A stretch of 64,000 nucleotides of DNA from assembly GCF_036014195.1 (NCBI RefSeq), contig NZ_CP107918.1, positions 5,084,001-5,148,000 of the forward strand. Reading direction: 5' to 3'. Of the stretch, positions 45,380 to 57,937 are shown piece after piece; position 1 is the first letter of the stretch; each line of letters starts with the position of its first letter. The notes beneath the pieces were generated by a model. The model was given only the letters and a program-made list of their open reading frames with translations. It did no database searches and was not told the DNA's origin. Both the position numbers and the translations under genes were made by a program. This DNA is from Streptomyces sp. NBC_00442 (GTDB lineage: Bacteria > Actinomycetota > Actinomycetes > Streptomycetales > Streptomycetaceae).

Positions 45380-46363
45380 CTATGCCTTCTGGCGGGCCGA
45401 GTTGTAGAGCGCGGCCGTCAGCTTGGCCACTTCCTCCTGGCTCGGGCCGCCACCGGTCGCGGCCTTGGCCACGTCCACCTCGTCCACGACGCCGTACGTG
45501 CTGTAGTCGGCCCAGACGCAGATCGGGATCAGGAGCTCCTTCGGCCCCTTGGCCGCCCCGTCACCCTCCGCGTTGTTCATCTTCATGTTCTGGCACTTCA
45601 TCAGCGCGCCCGAGAACCCGGCCGGCTTGACGGCCTTCGCCTCGCCGACGAGCGAGACCGTGACGCCCGGCTGCTTGCTGACGGAGGCCTTGGCGTTCTG
45701 GAACGACGCGTCGATGACCTTGGCCGGATCGGTGATGTCACCCCAGACGCCCTGGAAGGTGAGCGCCTTGGTCGTCAGGCCGTCGCCGGACTGGTACTGC
45801 GCGCCGGTCTGCTGCGGGTTCTTGACGCCGAGGGCCTCGGCCTTCGACTTCTGCTCCGCGGTCATGGGCTTCGTCGTGTCGCCCGCTGCGGTCTTCTTGA
45901 AGTCCTCGACCGTCGCCGGCGGGACGATCTTGTAGCCCTTCGTGCTCGCCGACACGTCGCTGTTGCTCGCTCCGCCGTCCTTCGTGAGGAACCACACGCC
46001 GCCGCCGATGACCGCGACCGCCACGACGGCCGCCGTGATGATCAGGCCCGTCTTCTTCTTGGGCGCCGGGGGCACGGGCTGCATCGGGCCGCCGTACGGG
46101 GGCTGCTGGCCGTACGGGGGCTGCTGGGGCTGCTGGCCGTAGGGGCCGGGCTGCTGCTGCGGGTAGCCGTAGGGCTGCTGCGGGGGCTGCTGGCCGTACG
46201 GGCCCGGCTGCTGCGGCGGCACGCCCTGGGGGGCCTGCTGCGGATAGCCGTAGCCGGGCTGCGGCTGGCCGGGCTGCCCGTAGGGCTGCTGCGGAGGCTG
46301 CTGGCCGTACGGGCCGGGCTGCTGGGGCTGGCCGCCGTACGGGCCCGGCTGGTTGTGACTCAT
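45380..46363 (-). CDS. membrane protein with Pro/Gln/Gly-Tyr repeat N-terminus
   Basis: 327 residues. Residues 1-100 are low-complexity cytoplasmic repeats of the PGPYGQQPPQQPYG kind; a KKK then precedes one membrane helix (TGLIITAAVVAVAVIGGGVWFL, about 107-127), and an extracellular region of 200 residues follows. The external part has two Cys (GALMKCQNMK and LIPICVWAD) likely to form a disulphide. This layout is common in Streptomyces membrane proteins of unknown function. ATG 46363. It is convergent with clpX and divergent from valS. No function assigned. Confidence 0.85.
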   Translation of the reverse strand: MSHNQPGPYGGQPQQPGPYGQQPPQQPYGQPGQPQPGYGYPQQAPQGVPPQQPGPYGQQPPQQPYGYPQQQPGPYGQQPQQPPYGQQPPYGGPMQPVPPAPKKKTGLIITAAVVAVAVIGGGVWFLTKDGGASNSDVSASTKGYKIVPPATVEDFKKTAAGDTTKPMTAEQKSKAEALGVKNPQQTGAQYQSGDGLTTKALTFQGVWGDITDPAKVIDASFQNAKASVSKQPGVTVSLVGEAKAVKPAGFSGALMKCQNMKMNNAEGDGAAKGPKELLIPICVWADYSTYGVVDEVDVAKAATGGGPSQEEVAKLTAALYNSARQKA

Positions 46364-46488
46364 TGCTGGGTTCCCCCTAGGAATGCTTATCCGATCCAGA
46401 CATCCTGACCGAAGAGCCGCTGGGGCGGTGCATCGGGGGGCCCACCGTTACCAAAGATTCCCGTTTCGGTGCGAGCCGGTGACACCCC

Positions 46489-46494
46489 TAAACT
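46489..46494 (+). promoter_or_regulatory. -10 hexamer of leaderless valS
   Basis: TAAACT lies six bases before GTG 46501; no ribosome site. Confidence 0.5.
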
Positions 46495-46500
46495 GGCCCG

Positions 46501-49125
46501 GTGACCGAGAACACTCAGCAGCAGAATCCAGCGCCCACGACCGACCTGCCGACCCAGTACGCGCCGGCCGAGGTAGAGGGGAAGCTGTATGAGCGCTGGG
46601 TAGAGCGCGGGTACTTCGAAGCCGACGCGAAGAGCGACAAGCCCGCGTACACGATCGTCATCCCGCCGCCGAACGTCACCGGTTCCCTCCACCTGGGCCA
46701 CGCCTTCGAGCACACGCTGATCGACGCGCTGACCCGCCGCAAGCGCATGCAGGGCTACGAGACGCTGTGGCAGCCCGGTATGGACCACGCGGGCATCGCC
46801 ACCCAGAACGTGGTCGAGCGCGAACTCGCCAAGGAGGGCAAGTCCCGTCACGACCTGGGCCGGGAAGCCTTCGTCGAGCGTGTCTGGGAGTGGAAGGCGG
46901 AGTCCGGAGGCCAGATCGCCGGGCAGATGCGGCGCCTCGGTGAGGGCCTGGCGTGGAGCCGGGACCGCTTCACCATGGACGAGGGGCTTTCGCGCGCCGT
47001 TCAGACCGTCTTCAAGAAGATGTTCGACGACGGCCTGATCTACCGCGCCGAGCGCATCATCAACTGGTGCCCGCGCTGCCTGACGGCCATCTCGGACATC
47101 GAGGTCGACTACCAGGACGACGACGGTGAGCTCGTCTCCATGAAGTACGGCGAGGGTGACGACTCCATCGTCGTCGCGACGACCCGCGCCGAGACGATGC
47201 TCGGTGACACCGCTGTCGCCGTCCACCCGGACGACGAGCGGTACGCGCACCTGATCGGCAAGCAGATCAGGCTGCCGCTGACCGACCGTACGATCCCGGT
47301 CGTCGCGGACACGCACGTCGACCCCGAGTTCGGCACCGGCGCCGTCAAGGTGACCCCGGCGCACGACCCGAACGACTTCGCCATCGGCCAGCGCCACAGC
47401 CTCGAATCCATCGAGGTGCTCGACGAGCGCGGTGTGATCACCGTCCACGGCCCCTTCGAGGGGCTCGACCGCTTCGAGGCGCGCTCCGCGATCGTCGCCG
47501 CCCTGCGCGCCGAGGGGCGGATCGTCGCCGAGAAGCGCCCCTATGTCCACTCCGTCGGGCACTGCTCGCGCTGCAAGACGACGTTGGAACCGCGCCTTTC
47601 GATGCAGTGGTGGGTCAAGGTCGAGACCCTCGCCAAGGCCGCCGGTGACGCGGTCCGTGACGGGCGGGTCGACATCCACCCGGCCGACATGTCGCAGCGT
47701 TACTTCGACTGGGTCGACAACCTCAACGACTGGTGCATCTCGCGCCAGTTGTGGTGGGGCCACCGCATCCCGGTCTGGCACGGCCCGGACGGCGAACTGG
47801 TCTGCGTCGGTCCCGACGAGGAGCCGCCGACGGGTGAGGGCTGGACGCAGGACACAGATGTCCTCGACACCTGGTTCTCTTCCGGCCTGTGGCCGTTCTC
47901 GACGCTCGGCTGGCCCGAGCAGACCCCCGACCTGGAGAAGTTCTACCCGAACTCCGTCCTGGTCACCGGCTACGACCTGATGTTCTTCTGGGTCGCGCGG
48001 ATGATGATGTTCGGTCTGTACGCGATGGACGGTCAGGCGCCGTTCCGCACGATCGCGTTCCACGGCATGGTCCGCGACGAGTTCGGCAAGAAGATGTCGA
48101 AGTCGTTCGGGAACACGGTCAACCCGCTGGACTGGATGGACACGTACGGCTCCGACGCCCTGCGCTTCACCCTGGCCCGGGGTGCCAACCCGGGCGTCGA
48201 CGTCCCGATCGGCGAGGACTGGGTCCAGGCGTCCCGCAACTTCACCAACAAGATCTGGAACGCGACCCGCTTCGCGCTGATGAACGGCGCGACCATCGAG
48301 GGCGAACTCCCGCCCGTGGAGCAGCTGTCGGCGACCGACCGCTGGATCCTGTCGCGTCTGAACAAGACCGTGGCCGAGGTCGACGCGTACTACGAGGACT
48401 ACCAGTTCGCGAAGCTCAGCGAGGCGCTCTACCACTTCGCGTGGGACGAGGTCTTCGACTGGTTCGTCGAGTTGTCCAAGACGACGTTCTTCGCGGGCGG
48501 CGAGCAGGCGAAGGTCTCCGGGCGGGTCCTCGGCGAGGTCCTCGACGTGACGCTGCGGGTCCTCCACCCGGTCGTCCCGTTCGTCACCGACGCCCTGTGG
48601 ACGACGCTGACGGGCGGCGAGTCCCTGGTCGTCGCCGACTGGCCGAAGGACAGCGGTTTCCGTGACGAGGCCGCCGAGCGAGAGATCGAGCTGGTCCAGC
48701 AGGTCGTCACCGAGGTCCGCCGGTTCCGCAAGGAGCAGGGCCTGAAGGACGGCCAGAAGGTCCCGGCCGCGTTCACCCTGACCGGCACCGCGCTCGCCCC
48801 GCACGAGGCCGCGATCCGTCAGCTCCTGCGGCTCCAGCCGGCCGGTGAGGACTTCCACGCCACCGCCTCGCTGCCGGTCGCGGGCGCCACGGTCGCGCTC
48901 GACCTGTCCGGCACCATCGACGTCGAGGCGGAGCGCAAGCGTCTGACGAAGGACCTCGGGGCGGCCGAGAAGGAGAAGGCGGACGCCAACAAGAAGCTCG
49001 GCAACGAGGCCTTCCTCGCCAAGGCCCCGGACAACGTGGTCGACAAGATCCGCGCGCGGCTCTCCAAGGCCGAGGCCGACATCGAGCGCATCAGCAACCA
49101 GATCGCCGGCCTGCCCCAGGCCTGA
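46501..49125 (+). CDS. valS: valyl-tRNA synthetase
   Basis: Charges tRNA-Val (class I, cytosol). 874 residues. HIGH motif as HLGHAFE in [14 protein letters not shown] (about residues 55-70); editing domain with [15 protein letters not shown] and [20 protein letters not shown] as [10 protein letters not shown] (about 531-540); anticodon-binding domain; C-terminal coiled-coil arm (about 805-870) with [21 protein letters not shown] 46501 is preceded at six bases by TAAACT, suggesting a leaderless transcript. No T-box is seen. Confidence 0.98.
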   Translation: MTENTQQQNPAPTTDLPTQYAPAEVEGKLYERWVERGYFEADAKSDKPAYTIVIPPPNVTGSLHLGHAFEHTLIDALTRRKRMQGYETLWQPGMDHAGIATQNVVERELAKEGKSRHDLGREAFVERVWEWKAESGGQIAGQMRRLGEGLAWSRDRFTMDEGLSRAVQTVFKKMFDDGLIYRAERIINWCPRCLTAISDIEVDYQDDDGELVSMKYGEGDDSIVVATTRAETMLGDTAVAVHPDDERYAHLIGKQIRLPLTDRTIPVVADTHVDPEFGTGAVKVTPAHDPNDFAIGQRHSLESIEVLDERGVITVHGPFEGLDRFEARSAIVAALRAEGRIVAEKRPYVHSVGHCSRCKTTLEPRLSMQWWVKVETLAKAAGDAVRDGRVDIHPADMSQRYFDWVDNLNDWCISRQLWWGHRIPVWHGPDGELVCVGPDEEPPTGEGWTQDTDVLDTWFSSGLWPFSTLGWPEQTPDLEKFYPNSVLVTGYDLMFFWVARMMMFGLYAMDGQAPFRTIAFHGMVRDEFGKKMSKSFGNTVNPLDWMDTYGSDALRFTLARGANPGVDVPIGEDWVQASRNFTNKIWNATRFALMNGATIEGELPPVEQLSATDRWILSRLNKTVAEVDAYYEDYQFAKLSEALYHFAWDEVFDWFVELSKTTFFAGGEQAKVSGRVLGEVLDVTLRVLHPVVPFVTDALWTTLTGGESLVVADWPKDSGFRDEAAEREIELVQQVVTEVRRFRKEQGLKDGQKVPAAFTLTGTALAPHEAAIRQLLRLQPAGEDFHATASLPVAGATVALDLSGTIDVEAERKRLTKDLGAAEKEKADANKKLGNEAFLAKAPDNVVDKIRARLSKAEADIERISNQIAGLPQA

Positions 49126-49134
49126 GGTCGGGCG

Positions 49135-49170
49135 AAGGGCCCCCGGAGCATCCCGCTCCGGGGGCCCTTT
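49135..49170 (+). terminator. intrinsic terminator of valS
   Basis: AAGGGCCCCCGGAGC-ATCCC-GCTCCGGGGGCCCTT followed by T; perfect 15-bp arms. Confidence 0.9.
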
Positions 49171-49213
49171 CCCGTATCTGAGCCCCCCGCGGCGCCCGGC
49201 ACGGCTGTACGGG

Positions 49214-49780
49214 TCAGAACAGCCGGTCGCCGAGCTCCGCCCACACCAGGGCCGCCACCACCGCGTACATCGCGAGCGGCACCAGCCAGTGCGGCACCAC
49301 CCGGCGCACCCAGGAGCGGGGCCGGGCGACGTGCCGGGTGACGTACCAGAACAGCGGGATCATCACCGCCCACACCAGCAGGCACCACGGACACAGCGCC
49401 CCGATGACGTACAGGCACTGGCCGATCAGCCACACCGTGAACGCGAAGCCCGTCGTGACGCCCGCCCGGATGCCCAGCCACAGCCAGCGGGGGAACTCCG
49501 CGCCCGCGAGCAGGGCGAGGCCCAGCGCCGAGAGCGCGGCGAACGCGCCGACGCCGAGCAGCATGTTGGGGAAGCCGAGCAGATTGCCCTGCCAGGTGTC
49601 CATCACGTCGCCGCAGCTGAGGACCGCGTTGATGGTGCAGCCGGGAGAGAAGGCCGGGTTCTCCAGGGTGTGGACGCGGTCGGCGGTCAGGACGGCGGAG
49701 GCGAGCGTGCCGAGCAGCCCGCCGATCAGCAGGAGCGGGGCGACGCCGCGCGCCGGGCGGCCGGAGGAGGGGGCGGGCAT
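49214..49780 (-). CDS. vitamin K epoxide reductase (VKOR) family protein
   Basis: 188-residue membrane protein with four or five segments that reoxidises a DsbA-like partner using menaquinone, driving disulphide formation outside the cell. Loop cysteines: C-T-I-N-A-V-L-S-C (about 52-60), and active-site CPWC (about 134-137) in GALCPWCLLVWA. ATG 49780 has a TAGCGT -10 six to seven bases upstream (leaderless type). No fused thioredoxin domain and no adjacent DsbA gene. Confidence 0.94.
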   Translation of the reverse strand: MPAPSSGRPARGVAPLLLIGGLLGTLASAVLTADRVHTLENPAFSPGCTINAVLSCGDVMDTWQGNLLGFPNMLLGVGAFAALSALGLALLAGAEFPRWLWLGIRAGVTTGFAFTVWLIGQCLYVIGALCPWCLLVWAVMIPLFWYVTRHVARPRSWVRRVVPHWLVPLAMYAVVAALVWAELGDRLF

Positions 49781-49787
49781 GACCACC

Positions 49788-49793
49788 ACGCTA
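49788..49793 (-). promoter_or_regulatory. -10 hexamer of leaderless VKOR gene
   Basis: TAGCGT on the minus strand, seven bases before ATG 49780. Confidence 0.45.
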
Positions 49794-49911
49794 GGGAGCC
49801 GGGTGGCCGTCGGGGGAGGGCCGAACGGACAGGAGCGGCGTGCGACATATCACTAAATTTGGGCCGTTCGGCTTGGCCGTCCGGGTCCAAAGACCTTGGA
49901 TGATGGAAGGC

Positions 49912-51072
49912 ATGCACACCCCGCCCGCCCCCTCCGCGCCGCAGCGCGCGCTGGCGGCGGCGCGTGCCGCGAGCGCGCGCTGGGTGGGCGAGGACCGCGC
50001 GATGGACGTGCTGATCGCGCTGAGCTGTTTCGCCCTGATGGTCCTGGACGTGCCGGGCCTCGCCAAGGCCGACAACTCCCTCAACAGCTACACCGCGCCG
50101 CCCGTGCTCGCCCTGGGCGCGGCGACCCTGTTGTTCCGGCGCCGCTGGCCGTGGTTGCCGTATCTGGTCTCGCTGTTCTTCCTGGGCTGGCTGCACCAGC
50201 TCACCCTGGTGCAGTTCGCGCTGTACTCGATCGGCCGCTTCCGGGGCCGGCGCGCGGGCATCCTCGCCACCCTCGGCTACATCGCGGTCGCGTACGTGCT
50301 GTTCAACCTGCCGGGCTGGCCCGACACCCGGGGCGAGACGCTCAGTTCGTTCCTGGCGATCGTGGTGCCGGTGGGGGTGCTCGCCTCGGGCGTCGGCATC
50401 TCCGCCTACCGGCACGACCTCGTCCACGAACTGGAGGTCCAGCGCGCCGAGAGCGCGGCCCTGCACGCCGTGCAGGCCGAGCGGGTCTCGGTGGCCAGGG
50501 ACGTGCACGACATGGTGGGCCGCGAGCTGACGATGCTCGCGGTGCGCTCCGAGGTGCTGTCCGTGCGGGCCAGGAACGAGCCGCACCACAAGGACTTCGA
50601 GGAACTCGCCGACAGTGCGCGCCGGGCCCACCTGATGCTGAACGAGATCATCGTGCGGCGCGCCGACGAGCGCACCGCGACGCCGGGCCTCGACGGACTG
50701 CCGTCGCTCGCCGAGGAGAGCCGCCTCGCGGGCACCCCGGTGGGTCTCGACATCGAGGAGGCCGCGCACCGGCTCTCGCCGCTGCGGCAGGCGGCGGTGT
50801 ACCGGGTGGTCCAGGAGTGCCTGACCAACTCGGTCAAGCACGCACAGGGCGAGCCGGTCGCGGTGACGATCCGGCTGGTCGCGGGCGACCTCGTGGTCAC
50901 CGTGCAGAACCCGCTGCCGCGCTCGGCACCGCTGAAGGCGCCGGTCTCCACGGGGACGGGGACGTTCTCGATGCGCGAGCGGGTGGAGAGCATGGGCGGC
51001 TCGCTGGCGACGACCCGTACCGACACCACGTACGAGGTGCGGGCGACGCTCCCGGCGGGTGCGGTGGGCTGA
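49912..51072 (+). CDS. two-component sensor histidine kinase (HisKA_3), orphan
   Basis: 386 residues. Five or six membrane segments (about 30-170) with almost no extracellular sensor loop, then a HisKA_3 dimerisation domain with phospho-acceptor His199 (SVARDVHDMVGRELT) and a HATPase domain (VVQECLTNSVKHAQG, N box; GTGTFSMRERVESMGGSL, G boxes). Kinases of this NarL-partner type usually sit beside a LuxR-type response regulator gene, but none is within reach: the next gene is a convergent mreB paralogue. The start is uncertain (ATG 49900, 49903 or 49912). The stimulus is unknown; cell-envelope stress is typical for such loop-less kinases. Confidence 0.92.
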   Translation: MHTPPAPSAPQRALAAARAASARWVGEDRAMDVLIALSCFALMVLDVPGLAKADNSLNSYTAPPVLALGAATLLFRRRWPWLPYLVSLFFLGWLHQLTLVQFALYSIGRFRGRRAGILATLGYIAVAYVLFNLPGWPDTRGETLSSFLAIVVPVGVLASGVGISAYRHDLVHELEVQRAESAALHAVQAERVSVARDVHDMVGRELTMLAVRSEVLSVRARNEPHHKDFEELADSARRAHLMLNEIIVRRADERTATPGLDGLPSLAEESRLAGTPVGLDIEEAAHRLSPLRQAAVYRVVQECLTNSVKHAQGEPVAVTIRLVAGDLVVTVQNPLPRSAPLKAPVSTGTGTFSMRERVESMGGSLATTRTDTTYEVRATLPAGAVG

Positions 51073-51224
51073 CCGGCCGGCCCCAGGACGGCCCGGGGCG
51101 ACCGGGGCGACCGGTGGCGGCCGGGGCGGCCCGGCGGGGCCGGCATCCCGCGCCCGCCGGGAGCGTCGCCCGCGCCCATCCGCCCTCCGCTCGCCCGCCC
51201 CGCCGCGTCTACGCCCCGCCGCGC
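51073..51224. other. GC-rich gap between convergent genes
   Basis: 152 bp, extremely G/C-rich with simple GGCGACCGG-type and CGCC-type stretches; no gene or clean terminator hairpin seen. This is where a response-regulator gene would be expected after the kinase. Confidence 0.4.
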
Positions 51225-53839
<2,615 letters not shown>

Positions 53840-53843
53840 CCCG

Positions 53844-54194
53844 ATGCGTACGCTCTGCGCGTCCACCCTGATCGGTGAATTCTTCGTGATCGCCTTCGCG
53901 GGCCTGGTCGCGATGAAGGACCCCGACCTGGCCACCACCACCGTGTGGACGGTGTGCGGGATCGGCATGCTCCTGTCGGTGCTGCTCTGCGGGATGCTCG
54001 GCCGGCGCGGCGGCGTCGAGCTCGGCTGGGCGCTGCAGATCGCCCTGATCGCGAGCGGTTTCGCCGTGCCGCTGATGTTCTTCATGGGCGTCCTGTTCGG
54101 AGCCCTGTGGTGGGCGTCGGTGCACTACGGCCGCAAGATCGACGAGGCGAAGGCGAGGTTCGCGGCCCAGGCCGAGGCCCAGCCGCAGGTCTAG
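53844..54194 (+). CDS. DUF4233 membrane protein
   Basis: 116 residues, three or four membrane segments (LIGEFFVIAFAGLVAM; TTVWTVCGIGMLLSVLLCGML; ALQIALIASGFAVPLMFFMGVLFGALWW split), then a charged C-terminal tail. It starts 4 bp after the folC stop and is surely co-transcribed; this folC-DUF4233-ndk order is standard in actinobacteria. Function unknown. Confidence 0.9.
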   Translation: MRTLCASTLIGEFFVIAFAGLVAMKDPDLATTTVWTVCGIGMLLSVLLCGMLGRRGGVELGWALQIALIASGFAVPLMFFMGVLFGALWWASVHYGRKIDEAKARFAAQAEAQPQV

Positions 54195-54282
54195 GCGGTG
54201 GCGGGCGGTACCGGGTGACGGGCCTTCGGCTACACCCGGTAATCTCGGCGGACCGCACACGTTTGCCAAGGAGCCGCACACC

Positions 54283-54696
54283 ATGACGCAGCGCACCCTC
54301 GTCCTCCTCAAGCCGGACGCCGTCCGCCGCTCGCTGGTCGGGGAGATCATCGGCCGCATCGAGCGCAAGGCCGCATGGCGGATCACCGCAATGGAGCTGC
54401 GCACGCTGGACCAGGACACGCTGGAGCAGCACTACGGCGAGCACAAGGGCAAGCCCTTCTACGAGCCGCTGATGGAGTTCATGGCCTCCGGCCCGGTCGT
54501 CGCCCTGGTGGTCGAGGGCGAGCGCGTGATCGAGGGCGTACGCCAATTGGCGGGTCCGACCGACCCGATCGCGGCGGCCCCCGGTTCGATCCGTGGCGAT
54601 TTCGGCACCATCGTCCGGGAAAACCTCATTCACGCCTCGGATTCCGAGGAGTCCGCCGAGCGGGAACTGAAGATCTTCTTCCCGGGCCGCAGCTGA
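54283..54696 (+). CDS. ndk: nucleoside diphosphate kinase
   Basis: Transfers gamma-phosphate between nucleoside triphosphates and diphosphates. 137 residues. N-terminal TLVLLKPDAVRRSLVGEI, nucleotide-binding GPTDP, and phospho-acceptor His117 in the signature NLIHASDSEESAEREL. ATG 54283 has AAGGAG nine bases upstream. Confidence 0.98.
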   Translation: MTQRTLVLLKPDAVRRSLVGEIIGRIERKAAWRITAMELRTLDQDTLEQHYGEHKGKPFYEPLMEFMASGPVVALVVEGERVIEGVRQLAGPTDPIAAAPGSIRGDFGTIVRENLIHASDSEESAERELKIFFPGRS

Positions 54697-54739
54697 TCGC
54701 ATACTGACGCAATGTCAGCCATATAGCGCTCACTACCTG

Positions 54740-54766
54740 GGGCGACCGAAGGAATTTCGGTCGCCC
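54740..54766 (+). terminator. terminator of ndk
   Basis: GGGCGACCGAA-GGAAT-TTCGGTCGCCC, perfect 11-bp arms, then TT. The remaining 200 bp to mreB hold its promoter(s), which I cannot place. Confidence 0.8.
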
Positions 54767-54963
54767 TTGGGCATATGCGGGCCGACTTCGGGAACGCATC
54801 GCCCCGACACGACGTCACCCATACTGAGGTGGACCACCGCGCCGTGTTCGCGCAGGCCGGACTACGATGGGGCCTCACGCTCAACGCACCCACCTCGCCG
54901 ACCTGAGAAGCCGTCAACGCTCGAATAGGGAAGGCCGGACGCATCCTCATGGGGAGCAACAAA

Positions 54964-55983
54964 ATGTCGTTCATCGGCCGTGACATGGCTGTCGACCTCG
55001 GGACCGCCAACACGCTGGTGTACGTCAGGGGCCGCGGAATCGTCCTGAACGAGCCGTCCGTCGTCGCCATCAACACCAACACCGGCGGCATCCTCGCGGT
55101 CGGCGCGGAAGCCAAGAAGATGATCGGCCGTACGCCGGGCAACATCGTTGCCGTACGGCCGCTGAAGGACGGCGTCATCGCCGACTTCGAGATCACCGAG
55201 CGGATGCTCCGCTACTTCATTCTGAAGATCCACAAGCGCCGGTACCTGGCCCGCCCGCGCGTCGTGGTCTGTGTGCCCTCGGGCATCACAGGAGTCGAGC
55301 GCCGCGCCGTCATCGAGGCCTCCACCCAGGCGGGCGCCCGTCAGGTGCACATCATCGAGGAGCCCATGGCCGCGGCCATCGGCTCGGGTCTGCCGGTCCA
55401 CGAGGCCACCGGCAACATGGTCGTGGACATCGGCGGCGGCACCACCGAGGTCGCCGTGATCTCGCTCGGCGGAATCGTCACGGCGCAGTCGATCCGCGTC
55501 GCGGGCGACGAGCTCGACAACGCGATCATCCAGCACATCAAGAAGGAGTACTCCCTCCTTCTGGGCGAGCGCACCGCGGAACAGATCAAGATCACGATCG
55601 GTTCGGCGTACGACCTCGACAAGGACGAGCACACCGAGATCCGCGGCCGCGACCTCGTCTCCGGGCTCCCCAAGACCGTGGTGATCTCCGCGGCCGAGGT
55701 GCGCAAGGCGATCGAGGAACCCGTCAACGCGATCGTCGACGCCGTGAAGACGACCCTCGACAAGTGCCCGCCCGAGCTCTCCGGCGACATCATGGACCGC
55801 GGCATCGTGCTGACCGGCGGCGGAGCCCTGCTGCGCGGCCTGGACGAGCGGCTGCGCCGCGAGACGGGCATGCCGATCCACATCGCCGAGGACCCGCTGG
55901 ACTCCGTCGCACTGGGCTCCGGCAAGTGCGTGGAGGAGTTCGAGGCGCTCCAGCAGGTGCTCGACGCACAGCCCCGCCGGTAG
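54964..55983 (+). CDS. mreB: rod shape-determining protein MreB
   Basis: 339-residue actin homologue; in Streptomyces it guides spore-wall synthesis. Phosphate 1 [17 protein letters not shown], phosphate 2 [18 protein letters not shown], adenosine motif [18 protein letters not shown] 54964 ([13 protein letters not shown]) was chosen over ATG 54949 because GGGGAG then lies seven bases upstream. First gene of the mreB-mreC-mreD-pbp2-rodA cluster. Confidence 0.97.
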   Translation: MSFIGRDMAVDLGTANTLVYVRGRGIVLNEPSVVAINTNTGGILAVGAEAKKMIGRTPGNIVAVRPLKDGVIADFEITERMLRYFILKIHKRRYLARPRVVVCVPSGITGVERRAVIEASTQAGARQVHIIEEPMAAAIGSGLPVHEATGNMVVDIGGGTTEVAVISLGGIVTAQSIRVAGDELDNAIIQHIKKEYSLLLGERTAEQIKITIGSAYDLDKDEHTEIRGRDLVSGLPKTVVISAAEVRKAIEEPVNAIVDAVKTTLDKCPPELSGDIMDRGIVLTGGGALLRGLDERLRRETGMPIHIAEDPLDSVALGSGKCVEEFEALQQVLDAQPRR

Positions 55984-56082
55984 CCTCCGCACTCCGCCGT
56001 CCGCCGTATGGGTCACTGCCAACCCGTACGGCGGATCGTTGGTATACAGATCGAAGAGATCTTGTAGATCACCCACATTCCT

Positions 56083-57231
56083 ATGAGGAAGGCACGGCCG
56101 CCGCACGTGAGGGACACACGAGAGAGCCGGCTGCTCCTGGTGCTGCTGATCGCCGTAGCGTTCGCGCTGATCACGGTCGACATCAGAGGCGGGGCGAATT
56201 CACCGGTGGACGGCGCCCGGCAGGCCGCCGCCGCGGTCTTCGGACCGGTGGAGAACGGGGTCGCGTCCGCAGTCGACCCGGTCGGCAACGCGATCGGCGC
56301 GGTCCGCGACTCCGGCAAGCGCCACGACAGGATCTCCGCGCTCCAGGCCGAGAACGAGGCCCTCAAGCAGCGGCTCGGCAGCGACGCACGCAACCGCAGC
56401 CGCCTGGGCCAGCTCGACTCGATGCTGAAGACCGCGGGCGAGGGCCAGTACGGCATCAAGGCCGCCCAGGTCGTCGCCATAGGAGCGGCCCAGGGCTTCT
56501 CCTGGACCGTCACCATCGACGCCGGGTCCAACGACGGCATCCAGCGCGACATGACGGTGCTCAACGGCGACGGGCTCGTGGGGCGGGTCACCACCGTCGG
56601 ACCCTCCACCTCGACCGTCCTGCTCGCCAACGACCCCGACTTCACCGTCGGCACCCGGATGGAGAAGAGCGACGAACTCGGCTTCGCCACCGGCCACGGT
56701 GACCGGCCGCTCTCGGTCCAGCTGCTCAACGGCAAGGCCAAGGTCAGCCCCGGCGACCGGCTCGTGACCTTCGGCTCGCAGTCCGACAAGCCGTTCGTGC
56801 CCGGCGTCCCGGTCGGCGAGGTCGTCAAGGTCGACCCCTCGGGCGGCGACCTCACGCGCACCATCTACGTACGCCCCTACGTCGGCTTCACCAAGCTCGA
56901 CATCGTCGGCGTCGTCGTCCAGGCCCCGCGCACCGACCCGCGCGACCAGGTGCTGCCCGCCAAGCCCAAGCCCACCCCGACCCCGACGGTCACCGTCACG
57001 GCCACCCCGTCCGGCAACCCGACCCCCAACGGGCAGGGCAACACCGACATCGCCAACCAGAACGCGATCCCCGACCCCAACGCCGACCCGAACGCGAAGC
57101 CCAACCCCCGGGCGGGCAACGCCAACCCGCAGGGCGGCAACGCCAATCCTCCGAACGGGAACGCCAATCCGAATCCGCCCGACCCCAACGCCGATCCGGC
57201 CGGCAACGCCAATGCCGACGGCGAGCAGTAG
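56083..57231 (+). CDS. mreC: rod shape-determining protein MreC
   Basis: 382 residues; membrane-anchored elongasome scaffold. Membrane helix LLLVLLIAVAFALITVDI (about 17-34), coiled coil (SALQAENEALKQRLGSDARN, about 85-104), two beta-domains to about 285, then a 100-residue low-complexity tail of Asn/Pro/Ala/Gly (PNADPNAKPNP ... GNANPQGGNANPP). The tail is much longer than in rod-shaped model bacteria. ATG 56083 is used; GTG 56107 (starting VRDTRESRLLL) is an equal alternative because no clear ribosome site supports either. mreD follows after 12 bp. Confidence 0.93.
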   Translation: MRKARPPHVRDTRESRLLLVLLIAVAFALITVDIRGGANSPVDGARQAAAAVFGPVENGVASAVDPVGNAIGAVRDSGKRHDRISALQAENEALKQRLGSDARNRSRLGQLDSMLKTAGEGQYGIKAAQVVAIGAAQGFSWTVTIDAGSNDGIQRDMTVLNGDGLVGRVTTVGPSTSTVLLANDPDFTVGTRMEKSDELGFATGHGDRPLSVQLLNGKAKVSPGDRLVTFGSQSDKPFVPGVPVGEVVKVDPSGGDLTRTIYVRPYVGFTKLDIVGVVVQAPRTDPRDQVLPAKPKPTPTPTVTVTATPSGNPTPNGQGNTDIANQNAIPDPNADPNAKPNPRAGNANPQGGNANPPNGNANPNPPDPNADPAGNANADGEQ

Positions 57232-57243
57232 GAGCTGATCCAG

Positions 57244-57918
57244 ATGCGTGTCAACAGGGTCATCCTCTCCGCCGCCCTGATCGTCGTCGCCCTCGTCATC
57301 CAGGTGAGCGTCCTCGCCCGCCTTCAACTCCCCGGCGCCGTACCGGACTTGGTGCTCATGACCGTTCTCGGTCTCGCCCTGGTCTACGGCCACCTGGGCG
57401 GCGCCTTCGTCGGGTTCGCCGCGGGCCTGCTCGCCGACCTCGCACCCCCCGCCGACCACGCCGCCGGGCGCTACGCCCTCGTGCTGTGCGTGATCGGCTA
57501 CCTCGCCGGCCTCGCCAAGCCCGACCACGGGCGGCTGCGCAGCGCGGCGGGCCCGATGATGGTGGTGGTCGGCGCGGCCATCGGCTCGACGTTGCTCTAC
57601 GCCACGGTCGGCGCCCTGGTGGGGGACACCGCGGCCCGCCATGTCGGCCTGCCCAGCCTGCTGTTCACGGCCACGCTCTACGACCTGCTGCTCGCGCCGT
57701 TCACCGTGCCGCTGATCATGGCGATCGCCCGGCGTGCCGAGAACGACCCGCTCGCGGACACCACCGCCAACGGCAGCCCCAAGAACAACATCGCCTCCGG
57801 CTGGCTCTCCGGCGGCACCGGCCTGCGCATCGGCAGCCAGCGCGGCGGCCTGCGCATCAAGGCCGCCAGGAACAGAGCGGCCCGCGCCGGCCGCATCAAG
57901 GGCGTCAAGCGACTGTGA
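57244..57918 (+). CDS. mreD: rod shape-determining protein MreD
   Basis: 224-residue integral membrane elongasome protein. Five or six membrane segments lie in residues 5-165 (ILSAALIVVALVIQVSVLA; VLMTVLGLALVYGHLGGAFVG split; and later LLFTATLYDLLLAPFTVPL), then a basic cytoplasmic tail (RIKAARNRAARAGRIKGVKRL, split) of about 55 residues. GGAG overlaps the mreC stop codon, and the pbp2 gene starts 19 bp on. Translational coupling across mreC-mreD-pbp2 is likely. Confidence 0.94.
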   Translation: MRVNRVILSAALIVVALVIQVSVLARLQLPGAVPDLVLMTVLGLALVYGHLGGAFVGFAAGLLADLAPPADHAAGRYALVLCVIGYLAGLAKPDHGRLRSAAGPMMVVVGAAIGSTLLYATVGALVGDTAARHVGLPSLLFTATLYDLLLAPFTVPLIMAIARRAENDPLADTTANGSPKNNIASGWLSGGTGLRIGSQRGGLRIKAARNRAARAGRIKGVKRL

Positions 57919-57937
57919 ACCAAGGGGTCGGCACAGC

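Noticed and set aside
46501..46520. T-box riboswitch upstream of valS
   Set aside because: The -10 box lies six bases before the start codon, leaving no leader, and no T-box sequence or specifier stem is visible.
46387..48858. 823-codon minus-strand frame opposite valS
   Set aside because: Shadow of valS; HIGH and KMSKS motifs are on the plus strand.
54697..54948. Additional small gene between ndk and mreB
   Set aside because: No frame with coding bias or ribosome site; most of it is terminator and promoter DNA.
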